Part shown: piece by piece, positions 6,520 through 11,689 of the stretch | How the letters are laid out: every line of letters begins with the position of its first letter | How positions within the stretch are numbered: position 1 is the first letter of the stretch | From: a virus | DNA length: 21,572 bases | Strand: one strand, 5' to 3' | Virus record (IMG/VR): IMGVR_UViG_3300045999_007151 | Location: 1 to 21,572 of that record | Made by a program: the position numbers and the translations under genes | The notes under the pieces: generated by a model | Databases searched by the model: none | What the model was told of the DNA's origin: nothing | What the model saw: the letters and a program-made list of their open reading frames with translations, nothing else

Positions 6520-6873
6520 ATGACACACATGACTGAAAGACCGTGGGGCGGATACCGCGTTTTGTCTGGCGCTGCTGACGCACCTGCTGCCGTAAAGATT
6601 CTTACTGTTCTGCCTGGAACCAGACTATCACTGCAAACGCACCAACTTCGCTCTGAAGAGTGGACTGCAGTTTCTCCTGGACTAAAGGCTCAAATCGGAG
6701 ACGAGACTGTTGAGTTGACTCCGTTCTGCACGTTCCGTATCCCGGTGGGAACGGTTCACCGTATCATAAACGACACACTAGAAGTCGGTCACATTGTAGA
6801 ACTTCTCTACGGTGTCTATGATGAAGATGACATTGAAAGGCTAGAAGACGACTATGGTCGAATCAAAAATTAA
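6520..6873 (+). CDS. Stand-alone cupin, mannose-6-phosphate isomerase type II-like, 117 aa
   Basis: The sequence matches the C-terminal cupin domain of bifunctional mannose-1-P guanylyltransferase/mannose-6-P isomerase: RPWGGYRVL (7-15), LPGTRLSLQTHQLRSEEW (31-48), IPVGTVHRI (74-82) and DDIERLEDDYGR (103-114). His41 and His80 with nearby Glu are the expected metal ligands. Members interconvert fructose-6-P and mannose-6-P, or act on related sugar phosphates. Here the nucleotidyltransferase half is absent, so the phage carries only the isomerase-like module. This fits the sugar-transfer genes upstream. ATG 6529 is an alternative start. It overlaps thyX by 20 nt. Confidence 0.8.
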   Translation: MTHMTERPWGGYRVLSGAADAPAAVKILTVLPGTRLSLQTHQLRSEEWTAVSPGLKAQIGDETVELTPFCTFRIPVGTVHRIINDTLEVGHIVELLYGVYDEDDIERLEDDYGRIKN

Positions 6874-7570
6874 GTTCCGTGCAGACATGACCGTTGAGCT
6901 AATCAACTCGATGGCGTCGGATTCAGCAGTCGCAATGGCTGCACGTGTGTCGACAATAAGTGGAAACCACGAAGCGGAAGTAGACGCAGCCAAAGACGCT
7001 GGTCTGATAAACTACTTGATGCGTGACCGTCACGGTTCTCCTTTTGAGCACAACGCATTCACGTTTTACATTGAAGCGCCTATCTTCGTGTTTCGCGAGT
7101 TCCAGCGTCACCGCATTGCTTCTTACAATGAAGAGTCTGGTCGGTACAAGCAGCTGAACCCGATGTTCTATGTGCCAAAAGGCACACGCGACTTGGTTCA
7201 GGTAGGAAAGCCTGGAGCCTATACATTCAAGCCTGGCAGTGAGAAGCAGCAAGACATGGTCTTTGACGCAGCTATTGACGTGTCTAGAGAAGCCTATGAC
7301 AAGTACGAAGCATTGCTAGAAGGCGGTGTTGCGCGTGAGGTTGCTCGTATGGTTCTGCCTGTGAACATCTACTCGTCAATGTACGTGACTATGAATGCAC
7401 GCGCCCTTATGAACTTCCTCTCGCTGCGCACACAGCGGGAGGGAACCCACTTCCCTTCTTATCCTCAGCGTGAAATTGAAATGTGTGCTGAGAAGATGGA
7501 AGACTTCTTTGCAGAGAAGATGCCACTAACCTATGAGGCGTTCAACAAAAATGGAAGGGTCGCACCGTGA
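6854..7570 (+). CDS. thyX: Flavin-dependent thymidylate synthase ThyX, 238 aa
   Basis: ThyX makes dTMP from dUMP using FAD, NADPH and methylene-tetrahydrofolate. The family signature RHRxxSxNExSxRY is complete as RHRIASYNEESGRY (residues 85-98), and HGSPFEH (60-66) and the C-terminal SLRTQREGTHFPSYPQREI are also typical. The length is normal. In phages with altered pyrimidines, thymidylate-synthase relatives may instead make hydroxymethyl-dUMP, and this cannot be decided from motifs alone. Translation is coupled to the preceding cupin (20-nt overlap) and to the following membrane protein (GTG overlap). Confidence 0.95.
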   Translation: MVESKIKFRADMTVELINSMASDSAVAMAARVSTISGNHEAEVDAAKDAGLINYLMRDRHGSPFEHNAFTFYIEAPIFVFREFQRHRIASYNEESGRYKQLNPMFYVPKGTRDLVQVGKPGAYTFKPGSEKQQDMVFDAAIDVSREAYDKYEALLEGGVAREVARMVLPVNIYSSMYVTMNARALMNFLSLRTQREGTHFPSYPQREIEMCAEKMEDFFAEKMPLTYEAFNKNGRVAP

Positions 7571-7761
7571 AAATTAATAGAGATGCTATAGGTCTTTGGG
7601 TTATGGTCTTCTTTTCAGGAGAGATAGTTGTAACACTGACATCTTTCATGTTTGGCAGCGCGTGGCTAATCTATTGGTTGGTTGGTCAGGTTATTACGTT
7701 TGTTATGAGTGGGCTCGTGGCAGGTATGTTGTTTGCTTCTAAATACCGTGACGAAGAGTGA
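7567..7761 (+). CDS. 64-aa membrane protein, two helices
   Basis: The GTG start overlaps the thyX stop (GTGA). Two hydrophobic stretches are present, about residues 8-30 and 34-57, with a short charged tail SKYRDEE. The topology is a helical hairpin. No family is recognised. It is unlikely to be the holin, because another candidate lies next to the endolysin. Confidence 0.6.
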   Translation: MKINRDAIGLWVMVFFSGEIVVTLTSFMFGSAWLIYWLVGQVITFVMSGLVAGMLFASKYRDEE

Positions 7762-7781
7762 ACTCTTAGGTGATTTAGAGG

Positions 7782-7787
7782 TATAAT
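7782..7787 (+). promoter_or_regulatory. Promoter -10 TATAAT
   Basis: TATAAT is perfect. A weak -35 (TGAACT, 7759-7764) lies 17 nt upstream. The downstream gene at 7809 has its own SD (GAAAGGA), giving a short leader of about 15 nt. Confidence 0.55.
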
Positions 7788-7808
7788 AGTAATGACGAAA
7801 GGATACGC

Positions 7809-8132
7809 ATGACAGACTACATAGATAAGTACGGCAACGAAGTAACTCATGAAGAGTTGCTTGAGCTTGCAATTGACCAAGGCTATTGCCGAGTAAAGAA
7901 AACACAAGTTGCCCACATCGATGGTGTTGAGCGCATTGAAGTTTCTACAGTGTGGCTTCCAGGTTCAAGGTCTATAGCTGGACAGCCTGTATTTGAGACA
8001 ATGATTTTTGGCGGGCCAGAAACCGGTTGGATGAAGCAATACAACGACATCGAGACGGCTAAGCGAGGCCATGACTTTGCAGTTCATCTCTGCACTGGAT
8101 TACGAGCACAAGACAGGTTGGTCAAGCAATGA
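7809..8132 (+). CDS. 107-aa hypothetical phage protein
   Basis: An SD (GAAAGGA) is placed 6-7 nt before the ATG and a TATAAT box lies just upstream, so this gene probably starts a new transcript. The acidic helical N-terminus (THEELLELAIDQGY) is followed by a beta-rich centre (IEVSTVWLPGS, FETMIFGGPETGW) and a helical end (TAKRGHDFAVHL). It looks like a folded single-domain protein of unknown function. No catalytic motif is visible. Confidence 0.7.
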   Translation: MTDYIDKYGNEVTHEELLELAIDQGYCRVKKTQVAHIDGVERIEVSTVWLPGSRSIAGQPVFETMIFGGPETGWMKQYNDIETAKRGHDFAVHLCTGLRAQDRLVKQ

Positions 8133-8377
8133 GTGAAGCGCGTAGTATCTGCCACTACAGTGATTGTGGAAGAGTGTCTTTTAGAAAGACCGGACCTTGC
8201 TACAACCACTACCACCAAGAAAAAGGAACTAAACCTAACCGAGGTGGAGCTAGGCTAAGGGCCAATGACATAAACTACGATGACTTCTGGTTGTTCGTCA
8301 AGAAACACGTGTTATGGGACGGCGATGGTCGTCCGATTGGAGTGAAGGCTGGGTTAAACCGTGACTGGCGACGCTAA
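8129..8377 (+). CDS. 82-aa Cys/His (zinc-binding?) protein
   Basis: The ATGA overlap with the preceding gene supports this start. CHYSDCGR (Cys8, Cys13), Cys24 and CYNHYHQ (24-30) give a C-x4-C ... C-x2-H/C-x4-H cluster suited to one zinc ion. A basic stretch follows (RGGARLRAN) and then an aromatic acidic segment (YDDFWLFVKKHV). It could bind nucleic acid. Family not recognised. Confidence 0.6.
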   Translation: MSEARSICHYSDCGRVSFRKTGPCYNHYHQEKGTKPNRGGARLRANDINYDDFWLFVKKHVLWDGDGRPIGVKAGLNRDWRR

Positions 8378-8513
8378 GCTTTTCTACGCTATGATTGCGT
8401 ATGTTCTGATAATCATCGGAGTGCTATTTTTCATGCAACAGCCAGCGACTAACTGCTGGGACAACTATCAAACTGAACGCGAGGCAATTATGGCTTGCGA
8501 GGTGCGTGAATGA
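8361..8513 (+). CDS. 50-aa single-pass membrane protein
   Basis: The GTG start at 8361 lies inside the previous gene, and the TGA overlaps the next ATG (ATGA). One strong transmembrane helix is present (about residues 8-25, AYVLIIIGVLFF at its core). After it, NCWDNYQTEREAIMACE places two Cys 14 residues apart, which could form a disulfide if this end is outside. I recall similar short CW...E..CE tails in other small phage membrane proteins, but name no family. ATG 8391 is an alternative start. Confidence 0.5.
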   Translation: MTGDAKLFYAMIAYVLIIIGVLFFMQQPATNCWDNYQTEREAIMACEVRE

Positions 8514-8695
8514 GAGATTTCAAGGAACCGTACTACACTGGACCAGATTGCGTCTGTTGCAAGTCTGAGTCTCAGGTTATCGCAGAAGTGTGGGCAAAAT
8601 TAGACGCCGAGCAAAAGCGAACAAAACTTGGGTTTATTCAGTACCAACGTATTGAGCAACTCATCGGTAAAAAGGAAGAGACAGAAAATGAGTGA
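8510..8695 (+). CDS. 61-aa hypothetical protein with C-x-CC motif
   Basis: ATGA overlap with the upstream gene. The N-terminus has DCVCCKSE, a tight three-Cys cluster, followed by a charged helix (AEVWAKLDAEQKRTKLG) and an acidic end. Metal binding or a redox role is possible. Unknown family. Confidence 0.55.
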   Translation: MRDFKEPYYTGPDCVCCKSESQVIAEVWAKLDAEQKRTKLGFIQYQRIEQLIGKKEETENE

Positions 8696-9026
8696 TACAC
8701 CTATCTACGACCAGCTTAGTGAAATGCAAAAGCTGGCACACCGCAACGGAGCATACAAACTAAAGTACGACATCCTAAAGTGGGTCGAGACTGAAGTTGC
8801 AGCCGGACGACTAAATAAAACAGTCGACGTAGAGAAACTAGTCAAAGGGATAGAAGGGATAAAAACATGGGAAAGCACGCCGCAAAGCGAGAACCAATCC
8901 ACTGGAAGTGGAAGTGGAACTGGGTCAAAAACCAGTGGTACGCGTTCAAGAAGCCAGAGCTCAAGCGCAAAGCCGAAGTCGTCAAGAGCTGGGTCAAAAC
9001 CTACATCACCAAAGGCCTCTAAATAA
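8688..9026 (+). CDS. 112-aa protein with Ser/Lys/Gly-rich tail
   Basis: The frame is open from 8628, but ATG 8688 is chosen because AAGGAAGAG lies 8 nt upstream and it overlaps the previous gene's stop. Residues 1-60 look like a normal helical domain (YDQLSEMQKLAHRNGAYKLK, then VEKLVKGIEGI). Residues 70-112 are low-complexity Ser/Gly/Thr/Lys/Pro. That part is also fully covered by another open frame (8867-9022), so the tail may be either a disordered basic extension or a by-product of overprinting. Confidence 0.6.
   Translation: MSDTPIYDQLSEMQKLAHRNGAYKLKYDILKWVETEVAAGRLNKTVDVEKLVKGIEGIKTWESTPQSENQSTGSGSGTGSKTSGTRSRSQSSSAKPKSSRAGSKPTSPKASK
8867..9022 (+). CDS. 51-aa Trp/Lys-rich protein, overprinted on the previous gene
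   Basis: This ORF lies wholly inside 8688-9026 in another frame. It has an excellent SD (GAAGGGA, about 8 nt before the ATG), and its TAA is 4 nt before the stop of the host frame. The product is strongly cationic and Trp-rich (IHWKWKWNWVKNQWYAF, then Lys/Arg-rich helix). Such composition could bind nucleic acid or membranes. Which of the two frames is translated, or whether both are, cannot be settled here. Confidence 0.5.
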   Translation: MGKHAAKREPIHWKWKWNWVKNQWYAFKKPELKRKAEVVKSWVKTYITKGL

Positions 9027-9307
9027 TGGACCTTCCTGTTGACTATGATTCACTAAACGCGGCTGAACGTCGCCTTGTTCGTGAACTCTACATCAAGCGA
9101 CAGGAAGGCAACTGTTACTACTGTGAGGAGTTCTTAGGTGCTGCACCTCCAGAGCGAATCACGAACTTGAGTGTGGATTGGGCGTTGTTCCCACCGTTCT
9201 TCTTGAAACACCCAGTTCACCTGCAACACAACCACGATACAGGAATGACTGAAGGTGCAGTGCACGCGTACTGCAACGCAGTCATGTGGCAGTACGAAGG
9301 ACGGTAA
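9026..9307 (+). CDS. HNH-like / endonuclease VII-type small protein, 93 aa
   Basis: The TAATG start overlaps the previous stop. A CYYC pair (about residues 31-34) is followed by HLQHNHDTGMTEGAVHAYC (about 64-82) and N. This resembles the zinc-binding and H-N-H core of phage recombination-endonuclease-VII/HNH proteins (CxxC ... H-x-H-x-T-G ... G-x-x-C-x-x-CN). The second zinc Cys pair is incomplete here (one Cys, AYCNAV), so activity is uncertain. A possible role is DNA nicking or branched-DNA cleavage. The family call is by motif only. Confidence 0.55.
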   Translation: MDLPVDYDSLNAAERRLVRELYIKRQEGNCYYCEEFLGAAPPERITNLSVDWALFPPFFLKHPVHLQHNHDTGMTEGAVHAYCNAVMWQYEGR

Positions 9308-9308
9308 C

Positions 9309-9632
9309 ATGAGTGAAGAAGTAAAAACGCTTGAGGGAATCTCAGACGGCGTTTGGAATGTCTACACTGAAACTAGCATGTATGTACTAGACTTGAATAA
9401 GATGCTTGGTAAACGCGTACCTGGTAAAGGCATGGCTAGTCGTAACTCATCTCGCAATAAGAAAATGCCGGTAAACGAGCTGAGAGCTGACAATGAATGG
9501 TTCAAGGTAATCGGAGTGTATTGTGAGGTTGGGCCTGGAATGGCTATAATCTGTGAAGGGCTAGTTCCAGCAGACATCTACACACTGCGGCAAACATCGT
9601 GGGTGCAAAAAATAGAAAAGGTAGAACAATGA
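9309..9632 (+). CDS. 107-aa hypothetical protein
   Basis: ATG 9309 is preferred over the longer frame from 9255, because GAAGGA lies about 8 nt upstream and the gene then begins 2 nt after the HNH-like stop. The N-terminus reads as beta-rich (GVWNVYTETSMYVLDLNKML), a basic loop follows (RNSSRNKKM), and then a beta-strand region (WFKVIGVYCEVGPGMAIICE) with two Cys. No family recognised. Confidence 0.65.
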   Translation: MSEEVKTLEGISDGVWNVYTETSMYVLDLNKMLGKRVPGKGMASRNSSRNKKMPVNELRADNEWFKVIGVYCEVGPGMAIICEGLVPADIYTLRQTSWVQKIEKVEQ

Positions 9633-9835
9633 TACAAGATACTTGGTTTATCAGGTTTGGCGAATACATCGGGTACTGGCCTGGAATGGCGGCGTTGCTT
9701 TTGATATACGCAGTTGGTGTAGTGATGGCATTGCTGCACTATAAGAGCTGGGTAAAGAAGGGTCTTTACGTTATCGCCTTGACTGCAAGCATGGTTGTTT
9801 TGTGGAATGCTCTAAAGCTAGTCGTGCTGTACTAG
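9629..9835 (+). CDS. 68-aa membrane protein, two helices
   Basis: The ATGA overlap with the preceding gene fixes the start at 9629. Two hydrophobic helices (about residues 20-42 and 51-67) are separated by a short basic loop HYKSWVKKG. It is the last gene of the plus-strand run and is followed by the shared terminator. Unknown function. Confidence 0.6.
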   Translation: MIQDTWFIRFGEYIGYWPGMAALLLIYAVGVVMALLHYKSWVKKGLYVIALTASMVVLWNALKLVVLY

Positions 9836-9894
9836 CCAGACGTGTATAGAATCTAGCAAAAACTATACATGTTCTAGAAACGTGTAAAAGAAAA

Positions 9895-9917
9895 CTCCCT
9901 GGTGTTTAGCCAGGGAG
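9895..9917. terminator. Bidirectional intrinsic terminator
   Basis: Perfect 8-bp stem CTCCCTGG (9895-9902) / CCAGGGAG (9910-9917) with a 7-nt loop. CTTCTCTTT follows on the plus strand, and the reverse complement of the flank AAAAGAAAA gives a T-tract on the minus strand. It sits between convergent operons, 60 nt after the plus-strand stop and 23 nt after the endolysin stop. Confidence 0.85.
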
Positions 9918-9939
9918 CTTCTCTTTATCCTTGTCGGGA

Positions 9940-10800
9940 TTAGTCTAGGAAAGCCCAAGTCTTTGGACCGACGATACCGTCAACCAATAGACCATGCTTC
10001 TTCTGTAGTGCCTTGACTGCCTTGTCGGTACCTGCCTCAAAGTTACCAGTCACAACGAGCTTTAGCTGTTGCTGGATAAACTTGACTGCGTCTCCCTTAG
10101 AGCCGATTTTGATGTACGCGCCAGGGTAACCTGGGTTTGCAATCTTAGCGACCGCAGGCTTTGCAACGGCTGGCTTAGCGACTGCTGGCTTAGCGACTGG
10201 TGCTTCTACCTTTGCTGCCTTTAGTTGTGCGTCTACCTTTGCTGCTTGTGCTGCGTCGTGTGTTGGAGCTGCTGCTACAGGGTCTTCATCTTTAGCGACG
10301 ACTGCAGCTGAGGCGATTGCCTTCTCCTGAGCGATAAGCGCCTTGAAGAAGCCGATTGGCTCAATGTAGTTCTTACCCATTGCGTCCCAAACGTGCGAGC
10401 TGCCGAGACGAAGTTCCCAGTGAAGGTGCTTACCAGTAGACATACCAGTTGTGCCCATCTTGCCAAGCATCTGTCCTGCAAGAACCTTCTGGCCCTTCTT
10501 GACCTTGATTGAGTCGTCCTTCATGTGAGCGTAGAGTGTGGTGTAACTCTTGCCATTGATTTTGTGAAGAAGGATTACGTAGTTACCGAAGCCTCCGCCT
10601 GGAGCTGTAGACTTCTTAGCCTCTAGAACCTTGCCGTCGTATGGAGCCTCGATGTTACATGGCTCGTGTGGAGACCAGATGTCGGTGCCGTTGTGGTGCT
10701 TCTTTTGCTTTGTGACGGGGTGGATACGCATACCCATCAGCGAGGTGGCTTTGAAGTCCTTACCTAGCTTTCCGTCGATTGGGAACTGTGCCTTGGCCAT
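9940..10800 (-). CDS. Endolysin: M23 metallopeptidase with C-terminal peptidoglycan-binding domain, 286 aa
   Basis: This would cleave peptidoglycan cross-bridges at the end of infection. The N-terminal M23/LytM domain has the zinc ligands in HHNGTD (His36, Asp40) and HLHWEL (His125, His127), plus YAH (His92). A linker with PAVAK repeats (about 199-217) leads to a PG_binding_1-type domain (about 222-286: GSKGDAVKFIQQQLKL ... DGIVGPKTWAFLD). There is no signal peptide, so a holin is needed for export. A strong SD (GAGGAGAG) lies just upstream. It is the last gene of the minus-strand operon. A virion-associated lysin is less likely given the position by a holin candidate. Confidence 0.9.
   Translation of the reverse strand: MAKAQFPIDGKLGKDFKATSLMGMRIHPVTKQKKHHNGTDIWSPHEPCNIEAPYDGKVLEAKKSTAPGGGFGNYVILLHKINGKSYTTLYAHMKDDSIKVKKGQKVLAGQMLGKMGTTGMSTGKHLHWELRLGSSHVWDAMGKNYIEPIGFFKALIAQEKAIASAAVVAKDEDPVAAAPTHDAAQAAKVDAQLKAAKVEAPVAKPAVAKPAVAKPAVAKIANPGYPGAYIKIGSKGDAVKFIQQQLKLVVTGNFEAGTDKAVKALQKKHGLLVDGIVGPKTWAFLD
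10142..10201 (-). repeat. 15-bp tandem repeat in endolysin linker
   Basis: Four consecutive 15-bp units encode the Ala/Val/Lys/Pro linker. The two closest are GGCTTAGCGACTGCT and GGCTTAGCGACTGGT (10172-10201); the two others are diverged. This suggests slippage-driven change in linker length. Confidence 0.7.
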
Positions 10801-10817
10801 GTTCTCTCCTCTGTTGG

Positions 10818-11015
10818 TTATTTGTTGTTGGCTTTATTTGATTCTATTTCACTGCTAGACAGGTCGACTTGGCTCTTGTCGGCGATGTAGTTCTTTATGA
10901 AACTAGAACGCTCACGCCAGCCAAGGACGAAGCCTTGCTGCACCTCGAGCTTTCCCATTGCGTAATGTGCCTCAAGCCAGATGGCGTGATGCTCAATGGG
11001 AGTAAGCTCTCGCAA
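10818..11015 (-). CDS. 65-aa hypothetical protein in the lysis cassette
   Basis: The frame is open from 11069, but the part upstream of 11015 overlaps the holin tail and is composed like shadow sequence. TTG 11015 falls directly after the holin stop, so it is the preferred start, with only a weak AAAGG upstream. The product reads LRELTPIEHHAIWLEAHYAM, then RERSSFIKNYIADKS, and is soluble and helical. It lies between the putative holin and the endolysin, where a regulator of lysis timing or antiholin could sit, but nothing in the sequence shows this. Confidence 0.5.
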   Translation of the reverse strand: MRELTPIEHHAIWLEAHYAMGKLEVQQGFVLGWRERSSFIKNYIADKSQVDLSSSEIESNKANNK

Positions 11016-11016
11016 G

Positions 11017-11271
11017 TTACTTGGCGACCTTTTTGGCTGCAGGCTTCTTAGCAACTGGCTTCTTAGCAACTGGCTTCTTATCTTCTTCTTCCTCTGGCTT
11101 CTCGTAGCGTAGAGGGAAGGTGATAATCCAGACGCCGAGGGTAATCATGATTAGGTTTCCAGTTAGGTCCTTTGCAGAACCTTCAAGAACTAGCCATGCT
11201 ACTGCCATACCTAGTAGAGTCCATGCCTGTCCAATGATGTCTTTGAACAGTTCGATTAGGAAGTTCTTCAT
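11017..11271 (-). CDS. Putative holin: two-helix membrane protein with Lys-rich tail, 84 aa
   Basis: Two hydrophobic helices are present (about residues 12-31 and 36-54, the second LTGNLIMITLGVWIITFPL), followed by an acidic patch (EEEED) and a strongly basic tail of KKPVA repeats. Size, two-helix topology, charged C-terminus and the position beside the endolysin fit a class II-like holin that permeabilises the membrane. The start overlaps the nuclease stop (TAATG). Holins share little sequence, so the call rests on context. Confidence 0.6.
   Translation of the reverse strand: MKNFLIELFKDIIGQAWTLLGMAVAWLVLEGSAKDLTGNLIMITLGVWIITFPLRYEKPEEEEDKKPVAKKPVAKKPAAKKVAK
11042..11071 (-). repeat. 15-bp tandem repeat in holin tail
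   Basis: Two exact copies of GGCTTCTTAGCAACT, plus a further partial copy to the right, encode the PVAKK repeats. It is similar in unit size and encoded residues to the endolysin linker repeat at 10142-10201. Confidence 0.65.
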
Positions 11272-11687
11272 TACTTTTCTTCTTTCTGAGCAAGCGCTCG
11301 TTTGGCTTTTAGTTCTTCAAAGTTCTTTACCTTGGCGTCACCCATGTATCCCCACGCGTAACCGCTTGCAATAAGAGCATGATTGACGGACTGTCCATCT
11401 CCATCTAAATAAAGCCAGCCGAGGACTCGGCCGTACTTTTCGGTAGAGTCTGGCTTTTCTGTTCTAATGACAATTTGCTTGGCTTCTTTTAGTTTCTTCT
11501 TGAGAAGTTCTTTGACCTCAAGACCTAAAACCTTTTCTGCCTTGTCTTTTGTGCGAGACTCTGGTGTGTCAATACCAGCAAGACGAACTCGCTTAGTGAT
11601 TGAGATATCAAAACCTAAGTCGATGTCGACGTCGATGGTGTCTCCGTCAACGACTGCTAGAACGCTCTTTACTCTGTATTCGTACAT
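11271..11687 (-). CDS. Staphylococcal nuclease-like (SNase) enzyme, 138 aa
   Basis: This is a calcium-dependent nuclease of the SNase/thermonuclease family. The OB-fold motifs are all present: VVDGDTI (12-18), RLAGIDTPE (Arg35, Asp40, Glu43), EKYGRVLGWLY (Arg87), and VNHALIASGYAW (101-112). The catalytic trio Arg/Glu/Arg is intact. No signal peptide is visible, so it acts in the cell or is released at lysis. The SD (AGGAAAC) lies in the last codons of the upstream gene, 2 nt separate the two, and the holin start overlaps its stop. Host DNA degradation late in infection is a reasonable inference. Confidence 0.88.
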   Translation of the reverse strand: MYEYRVKSVLAVVDGDTIDVDIDLGFDISITKRVRLAGIDTPESRTKDKAEKVLGLEVKELLKKKLKEAKQIVIRTEKPDSTEKYGRVLGWLYLDGDGQSVNHALIASGYAWGYMGDAKVKNFEELKAKRALAQKEEK

Positions 11688-11689
11688 AA

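Noticed and set aside
11016-11069. Upstream extension of the 65-aa lysis-cassette gene to 11069
   Set aside because: The extra residues overlap the holin's repeat tail in another frame and look like its shadow.
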